The notes under the pieces were generated by a model, which worked only from the letters and a program-made list of their open reading frames with translations, searched no databases and was not told the DNA's origin. A DNA stretch of 64,000 bases from Arthrobacter sp. Leaf234 (GTDB lineage Bacteria > Actinomycetota > Actinomycetes > Actinomycetales > Micrococcaceae). Location: positions 1,514,732 through 1,578,731 of the forward strand of contig NZ_LMLU01000001.1 of the NCBI RefSeq assembly GCF_001422665.1, written 5' to 3'. The first letter of the stretch is position 1, and every line of letters starts with the position of its first letter. Positions 25,338-34,660 of this stretch are shown here, one piece after another. The position numbers and the translations under genes are program-made.

Positions 25338-26720
25338 TCAGGCGCTCCGGGCGGGGCGCCCGTGATCGACGGGGCACACGGCGCCATCGGGGTGGACATG
25401 GCCGGTGTGCGGCGGAACGGCAGGCGGCAGGGTCGCGTCCGAGGTCCCGGTCCCCTTCTCGGCCGCTGGAGCCACCTCGATGCCGTAGAGGGCCTCGAGT
25501 GCTGCGGTGTACTCGTCCTGGCGACCCTCGGCGGCGAGCTCACGCGCCCGTACGGTCGGGACGTGGAGAAGCTGGCGGACCATGCGGCGGAGGGCGAACT
25601 CGACCTCCTCGGCGGCAGCCGTGCACCCGTGCTGCGCCCGGACGCGCTCCATCTCGGAATCGAGCACGGCCTGCGTGTGCTGCCGGAGGGCGACGATCGC
25701 AGCGTTCATCGCGCGGGTCGCCTGCTGCTCCTCGAAGGTGCGGGCGGCGTCACGCACGAGGTCGCCGGCCTGGGCGAGCGCGTCCGCCTGCTCCTCGGGG
25801 GCCGCTGCTCGGACGGATTCGAGCGTGATGAGCTCGACGTCGTCGAGCATGCCGACGGCGGGATCGAAGTCGTGGCTGAGGGCGAGGTCGATCACGACGA
25901 GGGGCCGGTTGCCGCCCTCGCGGATCCGCTGGAGGTCGGCCGCATCGATCCGCGCGTCGCTGCCGCTGCAGCCGATGACGACGTCGGCGCGGCGCATCGC
26001 TCCGGGGAGGTCGGCGGCGGTGACGGCAGTGCCGCCGCGCGTGGCAACGAAGGCCTCGGCGCGACCGGACGAGGAGAACACCGAGATGTCGATGCAGCCG
26101 CGGTCCTTGAGTGCTGCCATAGTGGCGCCCGCGTAGGCGCCGGTCCCGAAGAGCACGACCGTCTTCCGTGACCAGTCGGCGTCCGCGGAGATGTCCCCGG
26201 CGAGTTCGAGGGCCACGGAGACGATCGAGCGGCCGCGGCTGCCGAGCGCGGTCTGCGCCCCGACGTCCTTCGCGGTCCTCGACGCGGCCTGGAAGAGACG
26301 CACGAGCCCGCCGCTCGCAGCCCCCGAACCCTGCGCGTCGATGAGGGCGCGCCGGACCTGGCCGGCGATCTCGCGCTCGCCGATCACGGCGGAATCCAGT
26401 CCGGCGCCGACGGCGAAGAGGTGCTCGGCGACGTCCTGGCCGGTATGGGTCTCGAAGGATGCCGAGACGGACTGCTCGGGAATGCCGGAGTACTCGCTGA
26501 TCGTCGAGACGATGGCGGATCGTGCCGCTTCGACGTCGTCCTCGGACGGTGCCTCGGCGTAGATCTCGAAGCGGTTGCAGGTGGCCAGCACGACGGCGCC
26601 GGAGACAGCCCTGTCATCGGCGAGCACGGCGGCAGGGACCTGGGGGGCCCCGACGCTCAGTCGGGCGACCGTCTCCAGGTCCACATTCGAGTGTGTCGCT
26701 ACAAGTGAAAGAAGTACCAC
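25338..26720 (-). CDS. hemA: Glutamyl-tRNA reductase
   Basis: First committed enzyme of C5-pathway haem synthesis: reduces Glu-tRNA to glutamate-1-semialdehyde using NADPH. 460 residues. The catalytic Cys lies in ATCNRFEIY (about 46-54); [17 protein letters not shown] and the NADPH-binding [15 protein letters not shown] follow, and the C-terminal dimerisation helices run to about residue 410. The last 45 residues are a His/Pro-rich extension. GTG 26720 was chosen because the family starts VLLSLVATH and GAGGGG lies just upstream; an in-frame ATG at 26786 would run through the promoter. Divergent from hemE. Confidence 0.95.
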   Translation of the reverse strand: MVLLSLVATHSNVDLETVARLSVGAPQVPAAVLADDRAVSGAVVLATCNRFEIYAEAPSEDDVEAARSAIVSTISEYSGIPEQSVSASFETHTGQDVAEHLFAVGAGLDSAVIGEREIAGQVRRALIDAQGSGAASGGLVRLFQAASRTAKDVGAQTALGSRGRSIVSVALELAGDISADADWSRKTVVLFGTGAYAGATMAALKDRGCIDISVFSSSGRAEAFVATRGGTAVTAADLPGAMRRADVVIGCSGSDARIDAADLQRIREGGNRPLVVIDLALSHDFDPAVGMLDDVELITLESVRAAAPEEQADALAQAGDLVRDAARTFEEQQATRAMNAAIVALRQHTQAVLDSEMERVRAQHGCTAAAEEVEFALRRMVRQLLHVPTVRARELAAEGRQDEYTAALEALYGIEVAPAAEKGTGTSDATLPPAVPPHTGHVHPDGAVCPVDHGRPARSA

Positions 26721-26729
26721 AACCCCTCG

Positions 26730-26735
26730 ATCATA
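26730..26735 (-). promoter_or_regulatory. Predicted -10 box of hemA
   Basis: TATGAT on the minus strand, 9 nt before the GTG at 26720. Transcription would begin about 3 nt before the start codon. No good -35 box. Confidence 0.5.
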
Positions 26736-26790
26736 CCGAGAACGGCCCTTCCCCACTGAATAGGCCAGCCTTACCGGAGCTTGCAATCCG

Positions 26791-26820
26791 CGGAATCCTG
26801 CGGAATCCTGCGGAATCCTG
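26791..26820. repeat. Three direct repeats of CGGAATCCTG between hemA and hemE
   Basis: Three perfect, adjacent 10-bp copies at 26791, 26801 and 26811, one helical turn apart, in the 193-bp divergent region. The site is about 56-85 bp upstream of the hemA -10 box and about 60-90 bp upstream of hemE, a position suited to an operator for both. The bound protein is unknown. Confidence 0.85.
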
Positions 26821-26913
26821 CCCCACTCGGACGGGCGTGATCTTGGGCACGCCCGGCCGGCCCGTGGCGGCGCCGGTTATCCAAACGCTGTGAACTTCGG
26901 CAGAATCGGCGGT

Positions 26914-27975
26914 ATGGACCTTGGAGCATCGCACCCGCTGGTCGACGGACGCACGTCCGGCTCGGCACTCATCTCCGCCTATCGCGGGCAGACGCCGCAT
27001 CGGCGGCCCGTGTGGTTCATGCGCCAGGCCGGCCGCTCCCTGCCGGAGTACCGGGCCCTCCGCGCGGGGACCGACATGCTCGAGTCGTGCCTCGATCCGG
27101 AGATGGCCTCGGAGATCACCCTGCAGCCCGTCCGCCGCCACGACGTCGATGCGGGCATCTTCTTCTCCGACATCGTCATCCCGCTCAAGCTCGCAGGCGT
27201 GGACGTGGACATCGTGCCGGGTGTGGGCCCGGTCCTCGGCTCGCCCATCCGCTCCGCGGCCGACGTCGCCGCCCTGCCCACACTGACCGATGAGGCGCTC
27301 GAGCCGATCAGGCAGGCGGTGGCCCTGACCGTGGCGCAGCTCGGGACCACGCCGCTCATCGGGTTCGCCGGCGCGCCCTTCACGCTCGCCGCGTACATGG
27401 TGGAGGGGAAGCCCTCCCGGGACCACCTGGGTCCGCGCACCATGATGCACGCCGATCCCGGGACGTGGTCCGCGCTCACCGACTGGGCGGCGGACGCCTC
27501 CGGCGCCTTCCTCCGCGCTCAACTCGAGGCGGGCGCCAGTGCGGCCCAGCTCTTCGACTCGTGGGCGGGATCCCTGGGTCTCGCGGACTACCGCACGCAC
27601 GTCGCGCCGGCCTCGCGCCGGGCCCTCGACCACGTACGGGGCTCCGGCGCACCCCTCATCCACTTCGGCACCGGTACGTCGGAGCTCCTGGTGGCGATGC
27701 ACGAGGTCGGCGTGGACGTGATCGGTGTCGACTACCGGCTGCCGCTGGACGAGGCCAACCGGCGCCTCGGCGGCTCGGTGCCGCTCCAGGGCAACATCGA
27801 CCCGGCACTGCTGCCCGCGCCGTGGCCGGTGCTCGAACGCCATGTGCGCGAGGTCCTCGCAGCCGGCGCCTCGGCGCCCGGGCACGTGGTCAACCTCGGG
27901 CACGGCGTCCCCCCGGACACCGACCCCGATGTGCTCACGCAGGTCGTGGAGCTCATCCACTCCGTGGAGCCGTAG
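26914..27975 (+). CDS. hemE: Uroporphyrinogen III decarboxylase
   Basis: Converts uroporphyrinogen III to coproporphyrinogen III; 353 residues, cytoplasmic. The signature RRPVWFMRQAGRSLPEYR at about 30-47 holds the substrate-binding Arg residues, and the catalytic Asp lies in FFSDIVIPL. GFAGAPFTLAAYMVEG is the second family signature. ATG 26914 fits the family N-terminus (ASHPLVDGRT); a CAGAAT box ends 7 nt before it. GTG 26890 is the alternative start. It begins the plus-strand hem run, with hemY 2 bp downstream. Confidence 0.95.
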   Translation: MDLGASHPLVDGRTSGSALISAYRGQTPHRRPVWFMRQAGRSLPEYRALRAGTDMLESCLDPEMASEITLQPVRRHDVDAGIFFSDIVIPLKLAGVDVDIVPGVGPVLGSPIRSAADVAALPTLTDEALEPIRQAVALTVAQLGTTPLIGFAGAPFTLAAYMVEGKPSRDHLGPRTMMHADPGTWSALTDWAADASGAFLRAQLEAGASAAQLFDSWAGSLGLADYRTHVAPASRRALDHVRGSGAPLIHFGTGTSELLVAMHEVGVDVIGVDYRLPLDEANRRLGGSVPLQGNIDPALLPAPWPVLERHVREVLAAGASAPGHVVNLGHGVPPDTDPDVLTQVVELIHSVEP

Positions 27976-27977
27976 GC

Positions 27978-29678
27978 ATGGACCAGGGGGTCGGGCGTGG
28001 CCGGCGGGAGACGCCCGCCGGCGCCGCAGCAGCGGACCGCGGGGCAGGTGGCCGGACCGGCGCCGTCGTCGGGTCCGGTCCCGCCGCGTCCGCGGACGGG
28101 CCTTCGCTCGCGGCTTCCCCACCGGCGGTAGCTCAGGGAGCCCCGGCGACCATGCCCGCAGCGGCAGCGCCGCCCGCACCCGCACGGGAGGCGGCATCGG
28201 ACGACGGCGCGGCCCCGGCACCCGCCCGCCGCCGGACCGTGGTCATCGGCGGAGGGCTGGCCGGCCTCGTCGCCGCGCGGACCCTGCTGGCCCGCGGACT
28301 GGCCGTCACGCTCCTGGAACGGTCCGATCGTTTCGGCGGGACCGTGGACGGCAGATCGCTCGGAGGATTCCAGCTCGACAGCGGTGCCGAGTCCTTCTCG
28401 ACGCGCTCGGCCACCGTCCCGGCGCTCGCCGGAGAGCTCGGACTCGGTGACCGCATCGTCACGCCCGATGCCACGGGTGCCTGGGTGCAGCTGCCCGGCA
28501 GGGACCTCCGGGCGGCGGCGCAGCCCCTGCCGAACTCCGGGGTCCTCGGCATCCCCGCTGATCCGGGCGATCCCGCCATCACCGCGGTGATCGGCCGGGC
28601 AGGGTCGCTGCGCGCGGCCCTGGACAGGGTGCTGCCCGTGGGATCGCTGGCGACCCGCAGCGGAGTCAGCCTCGGTGAACTCGTCCGCACGCGGATGGGG
28701 GAGGAGGTGCTGACGCGCCTGGTCGCGCCCGTCGCCGGTGGTGTGTTCTCCGCCGATCCGGACGATCTCGACGTCGACTCCGTGGCCCCCGGGCTCCGGG
28801 CGACCATGGGACGGCTGGGATCCCTCGGTGCGGCGGCCGGAGCGCTGCGTAAGGCCGCACCGGCGGGGGCCGCCGTCGGTGGCCTCGACGGTGGCATCGC
28901 CCAGCTCCGCGATGCGCTCGTGGAGCAGCTCAGGGCCGACGGCGCCGACCTGCGGACGGGAGAGCAGGTCTCCGGCGTGACCCGCGACGGTGCGGGCTGG
29001 ACGGTGACCACCGAGCACTCGACCCTGACCCGTCGCATCGGGGCGGACGCCGTCGTCGTGGCCACCGAGGGTCGCGCCGCCGTCGACCTGCTGGCTCCTG
29101 CCATCCCGGCCCTCGCCGACGAGCGCCCCGATCCGGTGCCCGGCGTCGCCCTGGTGACGCTGATCGTGGACGTCCCCGAACTCGATGCCCGGCCGCGCGG
29201 GACGGGCGTCCTCGTGGCCCGGGGTGTCGAGGGGGTCGCCGCGAAGGCACTGACGCACTCGACCGCGAAGTGGGCGTGGCTGCGCGACCAGGCGGGGCCG
29301 GGCTCGCACGTCCTGCGGCTGTCCTTCGGGCGGGTGGGGGACACCCCGGCCGACGTCGGGCTCGCCTCACCGGACGAGCTCCTCTACCGGCACGCGCTCG
29401 CGGACGCCTCGAACCTGCTCGGTGTCGGCATCGACGAGGCGGACGTCCTCGACTGGGACGTGGTGCGCTGGGCAGGCGCGCTGCCGCACGCCTCCGTGGG
29501 TCACCGCGAGCGCGTCGCCCGCATCCGGGGGGCAGTGGCCGCGGCTGCGGAGTCGCTCGCCGTGACCGGCGGATGGCTGGCAGGGACGGGACTCGTGGCC
29601 GTCATCGACGACGCGCGGGCGCGGGCGACAGCCCTTGCTGACGTCCTGCTGAGGGGCGACACCGGCGCCCCGATGTGA
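27978..29678 (+). CDS. hemY: Coproporphyrinogen III oxidase, HemY/CgoX type, with long Ala/Pro-rich N-terminal extension
   Basis: FAD-dependent oxidase that turns coproporphyrinogen III into coproporphyrin III. 566 residues, about 90 more than usual. The extra part is an Ala/Pro/Gly-rich N-terminus; the FAD motif VVIGGGLAGLVAARTLLARGLAVTLLERSDRFGG begins near residue 89. The end carries GGWLAGTGLVAVIDDARARA, the usual C-terminal FAD contact. ATG 27978 lies 2 bp after hemE; later starts just before the FAD domain (such as ATG 28151) are possible. It is followed within 7 nt by a hairpin. Presence of hemQ next door favours the coproporphyrin-dependent role over protoporphyrinogen oxidase. Confidence 0.9.
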   Translation: MDQGVGRGRRETPAGAAAADRGAGGRTGAVVGSGPAASADGPSLAASPPAVAQGAPATMPAAAAPPAPAREAASDDGAAPAPARRRTVVIGGGLAGLVAARTLLARGLAVTLLERSDRFGGTVDGRSLGGFQLDSGAESFSTRSATVPALAGELGLGDRIVTPDATGAWVQLPGRDLRAAAQPLPNSGVLGIPADPGDPAITAVIGRAGSLRAALDRVLPVGSLATRSGVSLGELVRTRMGEEVLTRLVAPVAGGVFSADPDDLDVDSVAPGLRATMGRLGSLGAAAGALRKAAPAGAAVGGLDGGIAQLRDALVEQLRADGADLRTGEQVSGVTRDGAGWTVTTEHSTLTRRIGADAVVVATEGRAAVDLLAPAIPALADERPDPVPGVALVTLIVDVPELDARPRGTGVLVARGVEGVAAKALTHSTAKWAWLRDQAGPGSHVLRLSFGRVGDTPADVGLASPDELLYRHALADASNLLGVGIDEADVLDWDVVRWAGALPHASVGHRERVARIRGAVAAAAESLAVTGGWLAGTGLVAVIDDARARATALADVLLRGDTGAPM

Positions 29679-29684
29679 CGTTCG

Positions 29685-29709
29685 TCTCTTCTACCGTTTG
29701 TAGAAGAGA
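29685..29709 (+). promoter_or_regulatory. Inverted repeat between hemY and hemQ
   Basis: Perfect 10-nt arms (29685-29694 and 29700-29709) around a 5-nt loop, much more AT-rich than its surroundings. It starts 7 nt after the hemY stop and ends 40 nt before the hemQ ATG. No T-run, so it could be an operator for a dimeric regulator, an RNA processing site or an mRNA stabiliser. Confidence 0.7.
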
Positions 29710-29749
29710 AGGATTTCGAATCGTCTTCCGGCGGGGGCAGACTAGTACC

Positions 29750-30469
29750 ATGACTGAGCCGAACGGTAGCAACCCCGCCCACGCTCCACAGCAGACCGGA
29801 GAGGGCGCCGAAGCCCCCGGTGAGCTGTTCTACACGCTCTGGACGGTCTTCAAGCGGGGTTCCGCGACGACCGATTCCGGTGCCCACACGCTCGACGAGG
29901 TCGTCGCCTCCTTCGAGCAGGACGGCGTGGTGCTCCGTGGCTTCTACGACGTCTCCGCGATGCGGGCCGACGCCGACGTCATGGTCTGGCTGCACGGGCC
30001 CCGCCCCGAGGACCTCCAGATGGCGGTCCGCAGGCTCAGGAGGACCGAGATGTTCGCCGAGACCACCATGGTGTGGTCCGCCATGGGCGTGCACCGCGAC
30101 GCCGAGTTCTCGAAGTCCCACAGCCCGGCGTTCTCCCGCGGGGTGGCTCCGGCGGAGTGGGTCTGCGTGTACCCCTTCGTCCGCTCCTACGAGTGGTACA
30201 TCCTGCCCACCGACGAGCGCCGGGAGATGCTCATGGATCACGGGCTGAAGGGCCGGAAGTATCCCCAGGTCATCTCCAACACCGTGTCATCCTTCGCCCT
30301 CAACGACTACGAATGGATCCTGGCACTCGAGGCTCCGGACCTCGTCGACCTCGTCGACCTGATGCGATACCTGCGGGAGACCGAAGCACGCCGCCACGTG
30401 CGCGAGGAAGTGCCGTTCTACACCGGCCGGCGGATCAACCACGACGAGATTGCAGAGGTGCTCCAGTGA
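29750..30469 (+). CDS. hemQ: Coproheme decarboxylase HemQ (ChdC, chlorite dismutase family)
   Basis: Final enzyme of the actinobacterial/Firmicute haem route: oxidative decarboxylation of Fe-coproporphyrin III to haem b with peroxide. 239 residues in the actinobacterial size range. Family marks are LFYTLWTVFK at the start, WLHGPRPEDLQ, YPFVRSYEWYILP and MLMDHGLKGRKYPQV, where the His is the likely proximal haem ligand. ATG 29750 matches the family start; GGGGGCAG lies 9 nt upstream. The stop overlaps the hemH GTG as GTGA. Confidence 0.95.
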   Translation: MTEPNGSNPAHAPQQTGEGAEAPGELFYTLWTVFKRGSATTDSGAHTLDEVVASFEQDGVVLRGFYDVSAMRADADVMVWLHGPRPEDLQMAVRRLRRTEMFAETTMVWSAMGVHRDAEFSKSHSPAFSRGVAPAEWVCVYPFVRSYEWYILPTDERREMLMDHGLKGRKYPQVISNTVSSFALNDYEWILALEAPDLVDLVDLMRYLRETEARRHVREEVPFYTGRRINHDEIAEVLQ

Positions 30470-31671
30470 CGACACAGGCATTCAACCCCCTCGACGGAGT
30501 CGACGAGAACGGCCGCATGGCGCCGAAGGCGTACGACGCCGTCGTGCTCGCCTCCTTCGGCGGACCCGAGGGCCAGGACGACGTCATCCCGTTCCTGCGC
30601 AACGTCACCCGCGGCCGCGGCATCCCCGACGAGCGGCTCGAGGAGGTCTCGCACCACTACCGGGCCTTCGGTGGCGTCAGCCCCATCAACAGCCAGAACC
30701 GCGCCCTCCGCGCGGCGATGGAGGCCGAGCTGCGCAACCGCGGCATCGACCTGCCGGTCTTCTGGGGGAACCGCAACTGGGAGCCGTTCATCGCCGACAC
30801 CCTGCAGGAGGCGTACGACGCCGGACACCGCAAGGTGCTCGCCGTCACCACGAGCGCCTACTCCTGCTACTCCAGCTGCCGCCAGTACCGCGAGGACCTC
30901 GGGATGGCACTCGTGAAGACCGGCCTCGAGGGACGCCTCGAGGTGGACAAGGTGCGCCAGTACTTCGACCACCCGGGCTTCGTCGAGCCGTTCGTGGAAG
31001 GTGTCACCGGGGGACTCGCCACGGTCCGTGCAGGTCTCGCGGAGCAGGGCACGCCTGACGCCCCCGTGCACATCATGTTCTCCACCCACTCGATCCCCAT
31101 GGGTGACGCCGAGGCCGCCGGGCCGCGGAACGGCGACGGCGGGCCCGCCCACGAGGAGGGCGCCTACGTGGCCCAGCACCTCGCGACAGCGCAGGCCGTC
31201 CTCGACCGCATCCCCGAGGCCGCCGGTGTCGACTGGTCGCTCGTCTACCAGTCCAGGTCCGGTGCCCCGCACATCCCGTGGCTCGAGCCCGACATCAGCG
31301 ATGCCCTGCGTGACCGCTACGAGGGCGGCACCCGCGGCGTCGTGATCGTGCCGCTCGGTTTCGTCTCCGACCACATGGAGGTGGCCTGGGACCTCGACAC
31401 CGAGGCGCTGGAGACGTGCGGCGAGCTCGGTATCGTGGCGGACCGCGTCCCGACCCCCGGCACGCACGCCACGTTCGTCGCCGGCCTGGTCGACCTCATC
31501 CTCGAGCGGACGATCGACAACAACATCGCCGACCGTCCGTCCGCCACCGCGCTCGGCCCCTGGTACGACGTCTGCCGGCCGAACTGCTGCGCGAACCGGC
31601 GCGGGGAGAAGCCGACCATCGCCTCCGTCGACTCCACCGTGGGGACGCCGCTGCCCAACCCCGGTATGTGA
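30466..31671 (+). CDS. hemH: Coproporphyrin ferrochelatase
   Basis: Inserts Fe2+ into coproporphyrin III (CpfC role). 401 residues, cytoplasmic. The body shows VVLASFGGPEG, HHYRAFGGVSPIN, FSTHSIPM (catalytic His) and VPLGFVSDHMEVAWDLD (conserved His/Glu). The C-terminal YDVCRPNCCANRRG with three Cys, plus the Cys in SAYSCYSSC, are consistent with the [2Fe-2S] cluster known from M. tuberculosis ferrochelatase. GTG start overlaps hemQ; GAGGTG precedes it. The stop overlaps the hemC ATG by one base. Confidence 0.94.
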   Translation: MTTQAFNPLDGVDENGRMAPKAYDAVVLASFGGPEGQDDVIPFLRNVTRGRGIPDERLEEVSHHYRAFGGVSPINSQNRALRAAMEAELRNRGIDLPVFWGNRNWEPFIADTLQEAYDAGHRKVLAVTTSAYSCYSSCRQYREDLGMALVKTGLEGRLEVDKVRQYFDHPGFVEPFVEGVTGGLATVRAGLAEQGTPDAPVHIMFSTHSIPMGDAEAAGPRNGDGGPAHEEGAYVAQHLATAQAVLDRIPEAAGVDWSLVYQSRSGAPHIPWLEPDISDALRDRYEGGTRGVVIVPLGFVSDHMEVAWDLDTEALETCGELGIVADRVPTPGTHATFVAGLVDLILERTIDNNIADRPSATALGPWYDVCRPNCCANRRGEKPTIASVDSTVGTPLPNPGM

Positions 31672-32651
31672 TGTCGGCGGGAACCATGGACACGCAGGCC
31701 GGGGCGACCGGCGCCATCCGGGTGGGGACCAGGGGCAGCGCACTCGCGATGACCCAGACGACGACGGTGGCCGAGCGCGTGGCCGACCTCGCAGCCCTGC
31801 CGTACGAACTGGTGCGCATCCGCACGGAAGGGGATGTCCTCCGGGGGTCGCTGTCGCAGATCGGCGGTACGGGTGTGTTCGTCGCGGCGCTGCGTGACGC
31901 GCTGCTCGAGGAGCGCTGCGACATCGCGGTCCACTCGCTCAAGGACCTGCCCACCCTGCCTGCTCCGGGCCTCACCGTGGCGTCCGTCCCGGAGCGGGAG
32001 GACGTCCGTGACGCCCTCTGCGCCCGTGACGGACTGACGCTCGCGACCCTGCCGGACGGTGCGCGCGTGGGGACCGGGTCGCCCCGCCGAGCGGCCCAGC
32101 TCCGTGCCGCGCGGCCGGGCCTGGACGTCGTCGACATCCGCGGGAACGTCGACACGCGCCTCGGACGCGTCGCGGGACTCGTGATCGGCGCGCCGGGTGA
32201 TCTCGACGCCGTCGTCCTCGCCGCTGCCGGCCTCAAGCGGCTCGGCCGTGACGACGCGATCACCGAACTGATCGATCCCGCCGTGATGCTTCCAGCACCC
32301 GGACAGGGAGCGCTGGCCGTCGAGTGCCGCGAGGCCGAGGCCACCCCCGGGATGCGTGAGGCCCTGGCCGCCTACGACCACCTACCCACGCGCCTGGCCG
32401 TGACGGCGGAGCGGGCCGTCCTGCTGCAGCTCGAGGCCGGCTGCGCCGCTCCGATCGGTGCCCTCGCCCGGCTGCAGGGCGAGGAACTCGCGCTCGAGGC
32501 GGTGGTGTGCAGCCTCGACGGCCGGGCGATCCTCCGCGTGACGCGATCGGCTCCCGCAACGGACGCGGTGGCCGCCGCGCGGCTCGGGGTGGAGCTCGCC
32601 GAGGAACTGCTCGCTGCCGGCGCCGCCGATATCGCACCCCTGAGCAGCTGA
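31671..32651 (+). CDS. hemC: Porphobilinogen deaminase (hydroxymethylbilane synthase)
   Basis: Joins four porphobilinogen units to hydroxymethylbilane; 326 residues. VGTRGSALAMTQT opens domain 1, HSLKDLPT is the conserved loop, RRAAQLRAARPGLDVVDIRGNVDTRL domain 2, and the dipyrromethane-cofactor Cys lies in LEAGCAAPIGA. Two starts are possible: ATG 31671, which overlaps the hemH stop (TGATG), and ATG 31686, which has GGCGGGAA in front. I kept the longer form because of the coupling, at moderate certainty. Confidence 0.93.
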   Translation: MSAGTMDTQAGATGAIRVGTRGSALAMTQTTTVAERVADLAALPYELVRIRTEGDVLRGSLSQIGGTGVFVAALRDALLEERCDIAVHSLKDLPTLPAPGLTVASVPEREDVRDALCARDGLTLATLPDGARVGTGSPRRAAQLRAARPGLDVVDIRGNVDTRLGRVAGLVIGAPGDLDAVVLAAAGLKRLGRDDAITELIDPAVMLPAPGQGALAVECREAEATPGMREALAAYDHLPTRLAVTAERAVLLQLEAGCAAPIGALARLQGEELALEAVVCSLDGRAILRVTRSAPATDAVAAARLGVELAEELLAAGAADIAPLSS

Positions 32652-32656
32652 CCCGC

Positions 32657-33667
32657 GTGGTCGGCGGCCCGGCGGCGAGGAGCGTGATCGTCCTCCGCCA
32701 TCCTGCACGGGCGGTCCGCATCGCCGATGCGCTCCGGGCGGCGGCGCTGTCCGTCTTCGCGTTGCCGCTCACGGAGACCGAGCTCCCGGGGGATGTCGAC
32801 GCCGTCCTGAAGGGGCTCACGGCCCTGGCTCGGGGGGAGTACCGGTGGCTCGTGGTGACGAGCGGCAACACCGTCCAGGCGCTCGATGCTATCGGCCGGG
32901 CCCATACGGCGGGCCTCGCGGCAGCGGCGGGTGGGACCAGGGTCGCGGCCGTCGGTTCGGCGACCGCACGCCTGCTCGAGGACGCGGGTGTCGCCGTCGA
33001 CCTGGTACCCGGCGACGCGACCTCCGCGGGCCTGCTCCGCGCCATCGGGCGAGGGCACGAGCGGATCCTCCTGCCGCAGGCAGACCTCGCACCCGACGAC
33101 CTCCGGGCGGGCCTCACCGGCCTGGGCTGGCGGGTCGAGCGGATCGAGGCCTACCGCACGGTCCCGTATCCGGCGCACCCGTCCCGGCGCGTCCCCGGCG
33201 TCGTCCAGGACGGAGTTCCGCCGCCGCTGCTGGTCCCGGTCGACGTCGTCGGGCTGGCGACCGCCGGTGTCCAGCCCGCCGTCGTCTTCACCGCGCCGAG
33301 CACGGTGCAGCAGTTTCGTGAAAGGCTGGCCGCCGGGCCGTTGGCGTTCCACCCCGTCGCGATCGGTCCGACGACCGCGGCAGCACTGCGCGGGCAGGGC
33401 TGGGAACCGGGGGCGACGGCGACCGGACCCACCCCGTCCGCGATCAGGGCGGCGGTCCTGGAAGCTTTCGGGACCGAACCGGTGACCCTGCCATCGGGAC
33501 GGCCGGTGTCCGGGTCGACGGCACCGCCCGCAGGACCCGCTCCAGAACCACCACCCGAACCCACCTCAGCACCCACCTCAGCACCCACCTCAGCACCCAC
33601 CTCAGCACCCACCTCAGCACCCACCTCAGCACCCACCTCAGCACCACCGATCGGAGACCAGCCATGA
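32657..33667 (+). CDS. hemD: Uroporphyrinogen III synthase with a repetitive Pro-Thr-Ser-Ala tail
   Basis: Cyclises hydroxymethylbilane to uroporphyrinogen III. 336 residues; the enzyme part ends near residue 280 (about 260 is typical). Family-type segments are [67 protein letters not shown] and [19 protein letters not shown]. After that comes a Pro-rich tail ending in seven perfect PTSA units. HemD is poorly conserved, so identity also rests on its place between hemC and hemB. GTG start 5 bp after hemC; the stop overlaps hemB as ATGA. Confidence 0.88.
   Translation: MVGGPAARSVIVLRHPARAVRIADALRAAALSVFALPLTETELPGDVDAVLKGLTALARGEYRWLVVTSGNTVQALDAIGRAHTAGLAAAAGGTRVAAVGSATARLLEDAGVAVDLVPGDATSAGLLRAIGRGHERILLPQADLAPDDLRAGLTGLGWRVERIEAYRTVPYPAHPSRRVPGVVQDGVPPPLLVPVDVVGLATAGVQPAVVFTAPSTVQQFRERLAAGPLAFHPVAIGPTTAAALRGQGWEPGATATGPTPSAIRAAVLEAFGTEPVTLPSGRPVSGSTAPPAGPAPEPPPEPTSAPTSAPTSAPTSAPTSAPTSAPTSAPPIGDQP
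33560..33643 (+). repeat. Seven tandem copies of a 12-bp unit in the hemD 3' end
   Basis: The unit CCCACCTCAGCA is repeated seven times without a mismatch, encoding PTSA x7. It ends 21 nt before the hemB start codon. Unit length is a multiple of 3, so copy changes keep the frame. Confidence 0.95.
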
Positions 33668-34650
33668 GCTTCCCCCAGCACCGACCGCGCCGGCTGCGCT
33701 CCACGCCGGCGCTCCGCCGCATGGTCGCCGAATACCGCGTCCACCCGTCCGAGCTGATCCTGCCCGCCTTCATCCGCGAAGGACTCACGGAGCCCTCTCC
33801 CATCCTGTCGATGCCCGGCGTCGTCCAGCACACCACGGAGTCGCTCAAGCGCGCGGCGGCCGAGGCGGTGCAGCGCGGGGTCGGCGGCATCATGCTCTTC
33901 GGCATCCCCGAACACCGGGATGCGACCGGCAGCGCCGGCATCGACCCCGACGGCGTCCTCAACCGGGCGATCGCCGACGTCCGGGCCGAGGTCGGCGATG
34001 CGCTCGTCGTGATGAGCGACGTCTGCCTCGACGAATTCACCGACCACGGCCACTGCGGCGTCGTCGCGGGTGACGGATCGGTCGACAACGATGCCACGCT
34101 GGAGCTGTACGCGCAGATGGCCGTCGAGCAGGCGAACGCGGGGGCGCACGTCCTCGGGCCGTCCGGGATGATGGACGGGCAGGTCGCCGTCATCCGGCAG
34201 GCGCTCGACGAGGCGGGACACCAGGACACCGTGGTGCTCGCCTACGCGGCGAAGTACGCCTCGGCGTTCTACGGTCCGTTCCGCGAAGCGGTCGACTCGC
34301 AGCTCACCGGCGATCGCCGGACCTATCAGATGGACGCCGCCAACCGGCGCGAGGCCCTCCTCGAGGTCGAACTCGACATCGAGGAGGGTGCGGACATGGT
34401 GATGGTCAAGCCGGCCATGAGCTATCTGGACATCCTCGCGGATGTCGCGGCCATGTCACCCGTGCCCGTCGCCGCGTACCAGATCTCCGGTGAGTACGCG
34501 ATGATCGAGGCCGCCGCGGCGAACGGCTGGATCGACCGCCGCCGCGCCATCGAGGAGTCCGTCCTCGGCATCAAGCGTGCCGGTGCGCAGATGATCCTCA
34601 CCTACTGGGCCTCGGAGCTCGCGCTCTGGCTCGACGAATCCCACAGCTAA
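33664..34650 (+). CDS. hemB: Porphobilinogen synthase (delta-aminolevulinate dehydratase)
   Basis: Condenses two 5-aminolevulinate to porphobilinogen; 328 residues, octameric family. The Schiff-base Lys residues are in [15 protein letters not shown] and [14 protein letters not shown]. The metal loop reads [14 protein letters not shown]: of the three Cys of the zinc enzyme, the middle one is Asp, so the site is mixed between the Zn and Mg types. The ATG overlaps the hemD stop. hemL follows after 10 bp. Confidence 0.95.
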   Translation: MSFPQHRPRRLRSTPALRRMVAEYRVHPSELILPAFIREGLTEPSPILSMPGVVQHTTESLKRAAAEAVQRGVGGIMLFGIPEHRDATGSAGIDPDGVLNRAIADVRAEVGDALVVMSDVCLDEFTDHGHCGVVAGDGSVDNDATLELYAQMAVEQANAGAHVLGPSGMMDGQVAVIRQALDEAGHQDTVVLAYAAKYASAFYGPFREAVDSQLTGDRRTYQMDAANRREALLEVELDIEEGADMVMVKPAMSYLDILADVAAMSPVPVAAYQISGEYAMIEAAAANGWIDRRRAIEESVLGIKRAGAQMILTYWASELALWLDESHS

Positions 34651-34660
34651 GGAACCCACC

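Noticed and set aside
26731-28221. 496-codon minus-strand open frame opposite hemE and running through the hemA-hemE gap
   Set aside because: Opposes a well-conserved hemE and has shadow composition.
33560-33643. hemD repeat considered as a CRISPR-like array
   Set aside because: The 12-bp units are directly adjacent with no spacers, and they encode an in-frame protein repeat.
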